Assembly (NCBI GenBank): GCA_027579435.1
Contig: JANBPK010000710.1
Location: forward strand, 101,063 to 165,062
DNA: 64,000 nucleotides
Direction of reading: 5' to 3'
Source of the DNA: Candolleomyces eurysporus
Lineage: Eukaryota; Basidiomycota; Agaricomycetes; Agaricales; Psathyrellaceae
The notes below the pieces were generated by a model. The model was not told the DNA's origin. It made no database searches and worked only from the letters and a program-made list of their open reading frames with translations. The translations under genes were made by a program, and so were the position numbers. Below, piece by piece: positions 12,873 through 24,938 of this stretch; position 1 is the first letter of the stretch, and the number at the start of each line of letters is the position of its first letter.

Positions 12873-14001
12873 ATGGGATTCTTGAGGGACCTCAAAGGAA
12901 AGTTCAAGGAGTTCCAGGCTGAGCACAGTCACCACAGTACGGAGCACGATGGCAACAATGCTTCCAGTAGCAGTGCGGGAGGGGCACCTCCTGAATGGTC
13001 TGCTGCTCCCGAAGTCTCTGTGCGTCCCTTCTCTTCTCCCTCTCTTGCGATGCGATTCTAATTGATGAGTTGGATTCCATGATGATAAACGGTGTTCTTT
13101 AGCACAAGTGGGGCAAATGGAACGAAGCTCCTGATGATGAGTACCAAGCCGGGGAGGATTTCTGCAACGAAAACCCTGTGATGGCGCCCAGGATCTTGCC
13201 ATCGCACGTCGTGGATAAGATCAACTCTGTCGGGTGCAAGGCTTGGGGTGTTCAGTACCCCACCAGCCCTCGCTTCTCTGGCCAGATCCGGAACACGGAT
13301 GAGGCCAAGGGTGGGCCTGTCGTGGTGGCGATTACGACGGACGAAAATTGCAAGGATGTCTGTCTTTTGAGCGACTTGCCCATCTTGGCTGGGTTGTACG
13401 ACACCCATGGAAAACAGGGTGTCTACTACGAGGTGTTGATTCAGAAGATGGTGGGGTTTGTTGCAGTTGGTATGTAGACCAAGTTCACCTACCTCCCTTG
13501 CTGCGCAGCGCAGCGGCCCATCCAGACCAACTGACGACCTTTCTTTCGACCTGGTTTACAGGTACGGCTTGCCGCCCATACCCAGAGTGGCGCATGCCAG
13601 GCTGGAACAGGCTAAGCGCAGGCCTCCACCTCGACGACTTGCGCAAATTCTTTGAAGATCCGGATGGCGGACGAGACTACGTCGACGCAGACGTCTTATC
13701 CCGCATCAGACCCGGAGACATCATCGGATGTGGATACGATTTCGCCACAGGCGCTATCTTTTACACTTACAATGGCTTGCGACTCCCGAATGCTTTCACG
13801 GGTGTGTACCTCCCCCGTCCGCAGCACGATGTGTTTGCAGCGATTGGTGTTTCGGGAGAATGTGAGTTGCAGGTTAATTTTGGAGGGGAGGTGTTCAAAT
13901 GGAAGGAGGGTAACGAATGGGCGTGGAGGGTGGAGGGGCACGTTGGAAGGTTGACCGGTGGACCTGGGCCCTACGATGAGGAGCTGCCTGCTTATTCGTG
14001 A
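12873..14001 (+). CDS. SPRY-domain protein
   Basis: A short basic N-terminus (MGFLRDLKGKFKEFQAEH) precedes a Ser/Gly-rich linker, an intron near 13018-13101, and a SPRY domain. The domain shows APRILPSHVVDKINSVGCKAW early, VGFVAVG before a second intron (about 13472-13561), then YPEWRMPGWN, RPGDIIGCGYD, IFYTYNGLRLPNAFTGVY and VFAAIGVSGECELQVNFGG. The order 'GDIIGCG-DF-TG-IFYT-NG' is the classic SPRY core used for protein-protein recognition, for example in Ran-binding and Ssh4-type adaptors. No membrane segment or PY motif is obvious, so cellular role and partner are unknown. The spliced length is about 310 residues. Confidence 0.85.
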
Positions 14002-14134
14002 TCATATACCCATCGACTTCGCTCTTCTTCTTGCTACCATCTTTCTGGATCTAACAACTTGGACGAATGTTTTATATTACGCTGTAAAAATACATGTTAT
14101 CCTTTGTGAATACCAACTACCTTCGACCTGGTCT

Positions 14135-17100
14135 TCAATTCATCCCAGCGTTAACACCATACCCAGCATCCCGAACATCCTCTTCCGCCCTCGTCTCCTG
14201 GTCCTTATCCGGCTTCTTACTAATATCATGCCCATCCCCAATCGTTCCATCCTCTCTCAAGCCCCTCATGCTGTTGTAATACTCGGAATGCGGCCTACCC
14301 AACCTTTTCATAACCATCGCTCTCCAAGCAGACTGGTCTTCCCAATTCATACCTTTGTCCATCCTCTGCGTGGTCCTCTCATCGTCTCGAAAGTCCTCCC
14401 GATTCAGATTGGCCAAGTCGGTGTAGACGTTGAGAGGAAGCCGCATGGTACCACGCGCGATAATAGGGTAGTGGTCGCCTGCAGCGCTAGCTGCGAGTCC
14501 TGGTCCGTGAGCTGTAGCCGGGAACGGGTCGTCGCAGACCATAACCTCTAACTTCGCGTTGGGGCAGAAGATTGGATGCGGGGTGTCGTCTGCACTGTCG
14601 GTGAAAGGCTGCATAGCTCTTTCCGGGAGGTTCAACACGAAAAGGCGGACCCCATTCGCCAATTTCTCAGCGGGAATCTCGTGGTCCAAATCCAGCTGGA
14701 CGTTCTCGGCTGTGAACTGCGCGTTGGGCGCCTTGAGTAGCATATGGTCGACGTGCGGCTGTTCAGGGGTTCCGTATAGGTAAAAGGGGGNTGTACTTGG
14801 AGTCATAGTCGGCGTCCAGCCATCGGGAGGAGAGAGATCGGTTCTTGACGATACGAGCGTTGGAGATCGTTAAATTCATCACAACGTATTCGGTGGAGAA
14901 AAATTCACTGTCAACAGCGGATAAATACATCAATTTCCTTTTTTTTGCGAGAAGGATTATGGGGACCTACTTTGCCGTGATCAAACAAGAAGTTCGCGAG
15001 CCCGATAGCAAGTCATCTATCGTAATGGGCAGCGCAGGGTTCGTTGATAGAGTGAATACCGAATTGGGGTGCGCCTTCCTCAAATTCAGGTATTCATCCC
15101 ATTCAGCTTTGTCTGGAACGTCGACTTCCAAAATCAACTGCTGGCGACCGCTGGCCTTGTGGAATAGAGGTCGGTAGGCAAGGTACAGTTTGTCCGTGCC
15201 TTGCACGGTAAAGTGGTGGATCTGCGGTGTGATCGTATTCCGGTGGACGACGTGCTGCGAGGTACAAAAGCTTTTAGCAACCCAGAAGAAGGCCGGCCGC
15301 GTCGATAAGGATTAAGAGAGAATGATGGGGGATGATTGATGGTCATTAGGGCAACGTACCTTTAGGCTGTCCTCGAGTACGTTTCTAAACGCGTCCGCGA
15401 TGTTGGCTGCAAAATCGGCTGAAGTTTGGAACGGGGACATAACCACGTTCCTCAGCACGAACAAATCCTCAGCCGACTCTGTCTCCAAACCCACCCTTTC
15501 TTTGAAATGCTCTAGGCATTCTCCATACTCCTCGTGCTTCAAGATGGTAGAGGAGAGAAACAACGGCGTCGTCCTCGGATTTTGGCCGAGATCGGTCGTG
15601 GAGAGGCGATCAAATATACACCGGTTGAGGTAGTTGGCTTCCGCAACGTCGTCGTTGACGACCCATTCCCATTGTTCACCACCATCACCATCTTCTTCTT
15701 TTGCGTTTGCATCAGGATCCGCCGCTCCCGAGCCTAGCTTCGACCTCTGCTTAGCCTCAACAGTAATAGCCTCGTTCAAATTCTTCTGCTTCGTGGCCTT
15801 GAGGCGGAAGTTGCATACAAAGGCGTTGAAGGTCGGATCCGAGTGATCGAAGTTCAGCTAAGACTCCTGGATCTGGGTCCTTGACGATACCCTCATTGGA
15901 TCTGCCCAAGATTCGGGTTCTGATAAACTCTTTTTCAGACTCGACGGCGTCAGCGTCAGCTGAGTCAGGGGGTTCTTCGAAGCGGAGGGGGTTGAAGGGA
16001 ACGACGATGTACGGCGCGTCGCGATCCGATATTGTCGCCCNAGTGGGCTGCCATCTGCGCGAGAAGGGTCAATACACCTGTCGGGATGAGACGAGGAAGG
16101 GAAGACGGACCCTGGCGCGGGTGAAGGAGACTTCGCCGAGAAGTCCACCGTGTCCTTGGTTGTGCAGACCGATCATGGAATGGTGCATGTAAACCGAGGC
16201 GGCGGTTGCACCTGGTTTGCTGGAAAAGATTGCGAGTTTTAGACACCGGTACGACGAACGGTTCGGTCCAGCCCACCTGCCTTCAACACCATGAATCCCA
16301 ATATCCTCTCCCCGTTTACCATGCTCGATGTGAGGCGCAGACCACGTCAATAGATGCCTCAACCGTCTATCCCGATAGCACTGGTCGTGAAAGGACAAAG
16401 TAAATTAGTCTTTCTACTAATCTCACTTGCGAAACGCACGCACCAGTCCGCCCGCAGGATACGGACAATATGCGCTCTTATGAGGATCGATCGTGACAGA
16501 ATCTGCTCCCTTGAGAGCTTCTAGCTGATGGATCGTATACGGCTTTAAGGATACGGTTGGGACATAGCCTCGATCAAAGGTGAATGCATCCTGTGCGTCC
16601 TCGGATGATGATGATGACGATACTGGCCACTGGGAGTTCCATTCGGCTAGAGGGTCGCGCAGGGCGGAGGTGAAATAACCTCCCCAAGCAGCATCTAAGT
16701 AAACGGTTTAGACCTCATGCTTCATATGCCGAGAGAGGAGGCTGAGTGTCGGACGTACCGGCATGTATGAGAAACGATAGTCCTTTCTTTTGGTACTCTT
16801 CTCGGAGTTCTATGATTTCGGCGAGAGGGTCTACAGCACCTTCTTATGTTGTCCCGATCGTTCCGACAATGGCGTATATAATTTGGTGCTCGGCGAGACA
16901 GTGTTCAAGTTCATGCCTTAGAGCGACCAAGTCAATCCTTGCATGCTTGTCGACTGGGACGTCGACTAGATTATCTGAGCCTATCCCAGCGAGCGCTATG
17001 GGCGGACGAACTAGTTAGATATGCGGTGAATGCTGAGCAAGGGAGTGACATACCAACTCCCTTGGGCCAGGAATAATGCTTGGTGCTCGCGATCAAGAAC

Positions 17101-18129
17101 TTGGGTGAGTCTTTGACTCCCCAATTAGCGTTCAGAGTGTTCATCCCAGTCGACTGGACAATATATTTCTCCAGGGTCGATTCGAGGAACCGCGAGCTGA
17201 TACCAAACTCTCTCGCAAGCCTGTCCGGAATTTCAAGGATGTCTTCGGAACGGAGATTGAGAAGGTCCCAACTATCGAGGTCGCGGAAGAGCTCTTGCGG
17301 TGCACCCGGAGCGCATTTGAGCACTCTGAATTTATCGGATATGAAGTGGAGGGGTGCGTTGGGTGCCATCGCGGCTTTCAACGCCAGTGGGTAGGATTTG
17401 AGGTTTCGACCTGGAGATGGATGAGTTTGCTTGGTTCCTGAGAGCGTATATGCTAACATACTAGCCCTATATATTATCGTCTGAGCACCAACTTGATGCA
17501 TGCAGTATGGACGGGAAACATACCAAATAGCCTCAATGTTCGCAACTGTACCATCACACGTTAAATGCCCCCATGCTCTGATCTCTCCGGTATTCTCAAA
17601 TCCAATCATCTTGCAGAGATCTTGCCCAACCTCGAGTTCCAAGGCCGTCGTGATTGGCCCCGCTTCAAAAGAGACGTTGTTCGGGTTCAAAAGCATCGCC
17701 GAAAGCCATCAGACAATGGATGGTAGACTATTTTCAAACGTCATGTGGGCAGCATATCGAGGTGAACAGAAAGGAACAGAGAAATCGTTCAGTAGTGTGG
17801 AAAGGTTGGAGAGTTTCTTCCGGAGTTTGTCTACCATTTGTTGATACACTTGGGATTGTTTGAAATCGTTCGTGATTGAAACCTGTAGAGAGATAGGATT
17901 AATTTCGGCTCTAATTTATCTGGTGCTGCGAGGAAAGAGGACTCACTCCATCTTGCGGATGGTACGATGTTCGTGCAGTGACATGATCTGCTACGACTTT
18001 GCTGAAGAGCTCCTTCAAAAGGTCCGCATTCTCTGCCCGCGGACCGAGAAACCAAGCAGATACGGCCTGATGGACTTTCAGTGAGGATTCATATGTCGTC
18101 GATGGGCAGTCTTTTTGGACTTCTGCCAT
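14135..18129 (-). pseudogene. Group II PLP-dependent decarboxylase (aromatic/tyrosine type), interrupted by an in-frame stop
   Basis: The start MAEVQKDCPSTTYESSLKVH is at 18129. The core reads PRYAAHMTFENSLPS, GHLTCDGTVANIEAIWYVSR, HYSWPKGVG, HADAAWGGYF and DPHKSAYCPYPAGG, with the Schiff-base lysine codon at 16477-16479, then GHGGLLGEVSFTR and APYIVVPFNPLRF. A long C-terminal beta-rich extension ends ...DAGYGVNAGMN. The total of about 950-1000 residues is usual for this fungal class. It probably decarboxylates an aromatic or related amino acid; the substrate is unknown. The codon at 16844-16846 is TAA where the family has Glu in the motif GTTEEGAVDP. This would end the protein before the catalytic lysine. 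The rest is intact, so either a recent nonsense mutation or a base-call error is possible. N at 16041 and 14791 act as extra bases. At least eight introns. Confidence 0.8.
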
Positions 18130-18560
18130 GTTGCTGTTGGTCTGTGCAAGGTGTGGGTTATCTCACGGAGAGAACATATTGACCGTCTGAGATAGGACAC
18201 TTGGAGCGATTGTGGGGCTCGGAAGATGATTGCATTACATGTAGAGTGACGTTACGAGGCACTTGCCTCCGTCAACATGCAGACGTCTATGGCGTGGGAT
18301 GGGGGTGAATGCGTCGTGGAGCGTCCGTCTCGATGCACGTCCAGAGCGGCCCGACTCACGCTCCGGACCGACATAAGATCACCTGATCGCGTGCCTGGAA
18401 AGAGATTTCGTTGTCGTTCGCCGAAACCCATGGTCGCCGGCTGAAAACATTTCTCTCCTTGAGCTCTACACTCATTTCTATCCTACCGTGCTGGCGGGCA
18501 CTAACTAATCATCTAACTCACTCACCAGCCAGCCAGAGATAGAGGCTGGCCTAGATAATC
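18130..18560. promoter_or_regulatory. Divergent spacer between decarboxylase and helicase
   Basis: A 430-bp head-to-head region that must hold both promoters. No TATA box is evident. A possible splice acceptor CTGGCCTAG at about 18548-18556 suggests that an additional 5' exon of the helicase could lie here. Confidence 0.35.
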
Positions 18561-21500
18561 ATGGCCCAGAGACGGATATTGCAAGAGCCAATAGCGCACC
18601 TTGGTTTGACAGCAGCGCGTTCAGGGACCGTTGGCAGCGGGATAGCGGGGAGCTCAGTAGCAGCAACTCGGCATGGGCGCATGAAGAGGCGTAGAGTGGC
18701 GCTCCATGCAAGAGAAAGCTCGTCTGCGGCCACAACGACTGGCTTCTCCACCTCCGAACCTGGACGGCACCATCGCGAACAACTCAATATCGGGCTCCGG
18801 AACTTCTTCTCATTCCCTACGACATGTCGGCATCGGCGTCAGCAACAGCACCANCTGCTATGGAAGTGCGGATACGCCTCCTCTGCTGCTGCTGCNCANG
18901 CGCATGTACGGTTCCCAGNACAAGTNAGCGCTGAAGAGCAGGACGAGGTGTTCTCNGAGCTCTTCTTGTCGTCGCCGTCGATTCNTCCTATATCGGAAGC
19001 CGAGAGGTGTGCNGTNCATGGGAAGGACGTGTTGCGTGCAGAGGCAGATGGTCTTAAGGCTGCTANTGCTGCTGCTGCCCGTGGTGGCAACTTTAGAGCC
19101 CGTTCCTCCACGTTTAACAGGAGTAGGGCCTCGACTTGGCGTCGGACGACGCCTGTGCCTAGCGTTCCACCCGGAGGGAGCCGCCAGGTGTTATGGGACT
19201 GGAGACGGTGGCGGAAACCTGATAGGCTGAGGGTAATTGCTGCGAAGGAGAAGGAGCTGGAGGGGAAGAAGAGCAGTATAGGGAAGGGGAAAGGGAAGAG
19301 AAGACAGGGTGTCACCATTAGGAGACGGAAGGCTGATATGTCACCTTTCGTTGAAGGGCAAGACTTTTATGAGGAGGTGAGGGAGTATAAGGAACAGTAC
19401 GTCTGTCTCTTTCTTATCATATTTCGATGCATGATTGACTGACTGACAAATTATTTTACTATATAGCTTTCTACCTGCTATCAACGCCGAACAGCTAGCG
19501 GATGAAGCTGTATTACAAGAGCGACTAGCAAACTGGGACTTGAACAAACTGCAGGAAGAGGGATACTGTTTAACGGGCATGCTGGCTTTCTGGATGCAGA
19601 AACAGATGTTCGGAATGCCTACTGCGACGTTTCAGCTGGGACCTGGGATCACTTTGCCTGAACATCGGTTCGAGTACGTGTTATTTCTTCTTCAACTTCC
19701 ACTTCCACTACCCACCCTTCCCTCCTATTCATACCTTCTATCGCTTCATGAATCCTCGCTGATGATGTCCTGTCTCTCTCAGGAAAGGAACTCAAGTCCT
19801 CCTCTCGCGCGTCGACCCTCTGAAAGAACAACCCATCCGAGGTTCAGTAATCTCCACCACCCCTTCCCAACTCCGAATATCCTTCCAGGAACGGATCCCG
19901 GAACTAGACTTCGGAGCATGGAGACTAGACGTCGGCAGACCGAATCTGGTGTTCGAGCGAATGCGGACTGCGATAATGAACATGAGCGTAGGCCCGGACG
20001 AGGTGGTTCAGAGGGAACAAGAGGAACGTCGGACACCGGCAGAGATGGGTACGGGGGNAGTGGAAGGAATACATGCTCCAGGGTACGGCGTTGAGGGATG
20101 TGTTGCTGTGGGGGTTCAGGCCAGAGTTTCGGAGCAAGCTGAAGACTGCGAAAGGGAAGGTGGAGGCACTAGAGGGAGGTGAAGGTGACGAAATCGTGGT
20201 TGAGGTGGGGGAGGAGTATGAGGATAAGGATGTGTTTGGTGGGATTGACGTTGACGCGGGGGACCTAGATGCTGCTGGTGCAAGCAAGAATGCGAGCGAG
20301 AAGAATATGGGTGTCTTTGCGGAGGATCAGAGGATCCAGAGTTGGGCGAGGAGGTATTCATTACCGACGCCGTTGGTGATGGACGGGGATATGGTTCTGA
20401 CGGGTATGAACCCTTCTCAGGTCAAGGCTATGGCGTTGATGGTTGGCAACAGAGTTTCTCTAGTTCAAGGCGTACGTCGTGCTTCCACCCTTCCTCCAAT
20501 CTATCTATCTATCTATCAGATGGTCTAATACTGCGGCTTACTGCGTCTTCTAGCCTCCTGGAACTGGAAAGACCAAAACGATCATCCAAACGCTCAAACT
20601 GCTCAAATCGCACTTTGCCGTTCCCCAGCCGATTCTAGTGTGCACATACACGAACGTAGCGGTGGATAACCTCGTAGAAGGAATGGCCAACGCCGGTATC
20701 AAACCTCTGCGGGTGGGATACGGACCTGCGATCCGCCCTGACCTCATCGAGCACTCTTTGCATCATAAACTAGAGATGCATCAACGAGCTCCCGAGCTGA
20801 AAAAGCTCGAGGACGATGAAACGCGAATTCAAGAGAAAATAGAGGACTTGCATAAGAAGATACACGAGCTCGCGGACAGGATGGGGATCAGCTTCCGGGA
20901 TACTCTGAATGGCAAGGTGACAGCTAGGTTCGAGGGGAGGGTGAGGAATATGACGGGAACGCTGGATTCGCTGTCGAGGCAGATCGGGATGGTCAAGGCG
21001 AAAAAGTATGCGTTGCAGCAGGCGATGTTGAGGGATGTTCTCGAGGAGGCTGATGTGGTGAGTGATAATGTTATGTGGTGTGTTGCCGGGAAGCCTAATT
21101 GTTGCCTTTGATGGATGTAGATCTGCACTACGTGCATTACAGCTGCGACGTCGTCGCTGAACATCATTGACTTCCCGATCGTTTTCTTGGATGAGGCGAG
21201 CATGTCGACTGAGCCTGCTACGCTGATTCCGTTGATGAAAGGAGTGCGTGGTTACTTTCTTCTATTCAAGTTCTGGGTCCAGAGACTGACGGGGGACCTT
21301 CAGTGTCGACATCTAGCTTTGATTGGAGACCATAAGCAGCTGCCACCCGTCATTGTCAGCCAAGAAGCCAAGGATATTGGGTTGGGTGTCAGTTTGTTTG
21401 AACGTTTGACCCAGGAAGGCAGTAAGTGTATTTGACTATTAAGAATACGCCGAGACTAAGGGTCATTAGACACACCATCTATAATGCTGGACACGCAGTA

Positions 21501-22701
21501 CCGGATGCACCCCAACATCGCGTCCTTTCCGAGTACGGAATTCTACTTGGGAGGAGTCAGGGACGGGACAATAGACGAACAAGGAAACGTTATCCCTGGT
21601 CTGACACCTCCCAAGAGTGTCTACTTGGAGGCTATCGAGACGCCGGAGGAAGGTGACGTGGAAGAAGCCGGCGGCTTATTCACCTCTCCACCGGTTGTTG
21701 CTACTGGCGCGGAAGCGGCAGAGAGTCGTGTGAGCGCAGTCGCCAGCAAAGGGAAGAAGCGGGCGAGTGAGCGCGAAGACTTATGTCATTGGGGCCAGCC
21801 GAGTGTGATATTCCTGGACCATGAAGGCGCCGAAACGACCAAGGATCGGAGTCGGGTAAACCATGCGGAGGCACATATCGTGGCTAGCGTGGTTGTGGAT
21901 TTGTTGTTGAACAACCCGGTGAGTTCAAAAAGCTTTTTTTTCCTTTCTCTCTNTTTTTTTCATCAACGTCGTTTCGGTTGGACGTTTGGATTGGTTTCCT
22001 GGATATTATTACGACGGGTATTTTGATCCGTTGGTTCGCTTGGTCGAGAACCCAGGAGGCTATGCTGCGATCAAAATAAAGCGACGAGGCTTCGTGCCTG
22101 TTTTCCCCGATAGCCGACTCGAGTCTGGGCATCACTGACATACATTGAATTACTTTATTGCGCTTGTAGGAACTCCGCGGCTCGGACATTGGTATCATTG
22201 CTCCCTACGTCGCGCAGATCTCGCAGCTAACGCGGATATTCAACACGGATTTGGCGTATCAGACGTCGCTCAAGGAGACGTTGGGAGATCACAGGTACAT
22301 GCAGCTCGCGCAGATTGAGATCAAGACGGTGGATGGATTTGAAGGAAGGGAGAAGGAGGTGATCGTGTTCAGCACGGTGAGGAACAATGATCAGGGGAGC
22401 ATAGGGTTTCTGGCAGACAGGAGGAGACTGAATGTGGGGCTGACGCGTGCCAAACGGGCGCTGTTCGTAGTGGGGAGCATACGGACGCTGGGCGGCAGGG
22501 GCGTGATGAGTGAAGGGAGGAAGGTCGGCAGGGGCGTCGCGAGCTGGCAGCGGTATGTCGGCTACCTGGAGGACATGGGGCTGGTGGTGCGCGTGCAGAA
22601 CGAGGAGGTGGACGGGGGGNACGGGGCTGGTGGTGACGGGAGGGCCGGTGAGCGTCGGGGGGATGAGTGCGTTCGTCGGGCGTCCGGCGTTGCAGGTGTG
22701 A
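18561..22701 (+). CDS. Upf1-like superfamily 1B helicase
   Basis: All SF1 helicase motifs are present in order: motif I QGPPGTGKTKT spanning an intron, CTYTNVAVDNLVEGM (Ia), VFLDEASMSTEPATLIPL (II), LIGDHKQLPPV (III), DTQYRMHPNIASFP (IV), IKTVDGFEGREKEVIVFST (V) and RRLNVGLTRAKRALFVVGS (VI). A long insert between Ia and II is predicted coiled coil (ELKKLEDDETRIQEKIED), as in IGHMBP2/Upf1 relatives. Upstream, AINAEQLADEAVLQERLANW and LQEEGYCLTGMLAFW form a conserved N-terminal block. It likely unwinds RNA or DNA 5' to 3'; the pathway is unknown. The first 500 bp are uncertain, with Ns and protein-like stretches in more than one frame. Skipping N at 20058 restores GEWKEYMLQGTALRDV, and skipping N at 22620 gives the end at 22701. 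Confidence 0.85.
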
Positions 22702-22934
22702 AATTGGATTTAGTAATGTGGACACCTTATTCTGTACACGTATATTTTTGATACACTTGACGCCCTACTCGGAACTGACAGTTTGAACGTTGGACTCGCC
22801 TCACGTAAATGAAGCGCTGGGTAACCATGGCAGGAGGGCGCGACGGGAGGTAGGCGAGAAGCAGAGGGCTGATCGCTGGGGCGTGCATTCATCTCAGCGT
22901 GCATGGATGGATCTGGGGCAGGATCTCGATGGCG

Positions 22935-22940
22935 TATAAA
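22935..22940 (+). promoter_or_regulatory. TATA box of the zinc-finger gene
   Basis: TATAAA lies 45 bp upstream of the chosen ATG at 22985. The earlier in-frame ATG at 22943 is almost on top of the box, which favours the later start. Confidence 0.5.
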
Positions 22941-22984
22941 GGATGAATGCTCGGCGAGGGAGGCCAGACGCACCCGCCTCCGAC

Positions 22985-24938
22985 ATGTGGGACCAGGAAC
23001 AGGCGCGTCACGTGGTGAGTGTTCCACGCCGTTCACGGAGGAGAGAAGGGTCGTCATTCTCATCCATATATATATTTGTATTCATTTCTGCCAGGATGCT
23101 GCACCCATGCTTGCCTATCTCTCCTCCAACCCCCCCNAACCCCAAGGCCGTCTTCAGACACGGCGACTGGATATGTCCCAGACATTCCTGTGCTGCTCAC
23201 AACTTTGGGTCAGTCGTCATTCCGGTGGTGTCTCTGAGACCGTCTCATAACTTCCGCCCATAGCCGTAATATCTCGTGCATAGGCTGTGGCTGCCCCAGA
23301 TCCTCCCTCCCTCCCACCACCACCACCGCNTGCCNTCGCCCCGCATGTCCTCGCACGTCTTCTACTCGAGTGCCCAGCCCCACCAGGCCCAGTGGCATCA
23401 GGCGCAGCGGCCCATCGACCTGGCCCAGCTCAACTCGCAGCTGGCCGGCCTCTCGATCCAGCAGCATCAGCAGCAGCTGCCGCCAAAGCAGCCGCCAGTT
23501 GCCCAGCAGGCCCCTCTCGCGCCGCCAAAGTTCAGCCCCCCGCTCCTCACACCCAGCGGGAGGGCCTTTGCCGTTGGCGGCCGCGTCCAAAATATCTCGT
23601 CGGACCCACTCGCGCCCTGCATCATGTGGTGGCCAGACAATGAGCCCCTCCCAGAGCAGGGCCAAATTCGTCCCAGCAATGTCGTCGGCGTTGCGGTATG
23701 TCTCTCATCCACGCATCATCAGTGACGCACTGGTCTCACGAAGCGGCTCTTTCTTCTACAGCAGCCGCCGATTCTCAACACGGGCAATCGCGGCCCCATT
23801 TCCCATCAGCCTGGCGATTGGATATGCCAAAAGTGCAACTACCTCAACTGGAGGAGAAGAAAGGTCTGCCAGACCTGTTTGCCTTGTAAGTGCCAGCGCG
23901 ACTTTTTTCTTTCTTTTCTTCATCAAACTCACGCAAACCTAGACGCGGAGGGCAACGGCGACTCTATCTCTGCCGCTGTCCAGTCTGAGCGCATCGCCCT
24001 GCTCACCCAGGTACTTGCCCAGACTTCTGACAACCCCATCGCGTCCTCCCCAACTGCTGCCATCCACCCCCNATATCATTCATCAGACCCAGGCGCCACG
24101 AACTCATTCGATGACCCCGCCCCAGGTCCGCACGAGAGTCTCAGTTCCCGGGGATACGGGACCCGGTCTCCGCGCCCATGCTCATGTCCAGGGCTCTGCA
24201 GCCTTGGGAAGCACTAATATTAGTGGAGTTTATGCGGGCAAGTCGGTGCAACGATCACGCTCTCAGTTGACACTGGGCGCCACCACTGGATATGCAGATC
24301 CGTTGGGTAGCCCCATCTACGAGACGGGTGGCACGGTGAGGGCGACTATTCCCGCGCAGTACCAACAGCCGCCGCAGCANAGGTTTCACCAGGAGCGGCT
24401 GCAACCGCCGCCCCANTTTCAGCACCAGCGAATCCCGTCACCTTTGTACGCCACGGGCCCCTTCCCAGGATCGCTCACCTCGGGTGGTCTGAAGCCGCCT
24501 GTCAGCGCGCACTCTATTTATTCGACGCCGTCGCGTTCNCATTCACCCAGCGGGAGCGAGGCCAGTGGGGGTGTGACGCCTATGGCTTTCGGCGCCTTGA
24601 ACACGCCGGCGTCGCTTCACGCGCCTGCGCCACTTCTTCCGTCATTCTTGCAGGACATGGTCCAGACTCCGCCTAGTTTGAGCCCCGCGAGCAACGCCAG
24701 TGGGAGTTCGAGCTCACTGTCCTTGCCTTCGGTTGACGATCACGAGCTTGATGGCCAGTTTCCTTCACCCTATCGGAGGGTTAGAGTCGGAAGCGAGAGT
24801 TCGGAGAGTGGCAGGTCGTCTTCTGGCCTCGAGCCCAGGAAGAAGCGACTTTCGGCTAACATCTGGTCGATGGATAGGGAGGAGGAACGGAGGTCTCCTT
24901 ACGGAGTAGGCGTCATTGGCATGGGGAGGGTGCGTTAG
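22985..24938 (+). CDS. Protein with two RanBP2-type zinc fingers
   Basis: Exon 1 (MWDQEQARHV) joins across a 80-bp intron to DAAPMLAYLSSNPPNPKAVF. Finger 1 reads HGDWICPRHSCAAHNF, then after an intron GRNISCIGCGCPR. Finger 2, after a Gln/Pro-rich spacer and an intron, reads PGDWICQKCNYLNWRRRKVC followed by QTCL. Both fit W-x-C-x(2,4)-C-x(3)-N-x(6)-C-x(2)-C, which in this family binds single-stranded RNA or ubiquitin. The segment ERIALLTQVLAQ follows finger 2. The long C-terminal tail is Pro/Ser/Gln-rich and ends SMDREEERRSPYGVGVIGMG. N at 23137 and 24072 must be skipped to keep the frame. The architecture recalls yeast Nrp1, but I see no RRM, so no name is given. RNA binding is inferred from the fingers. 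Confidence 0.8.
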
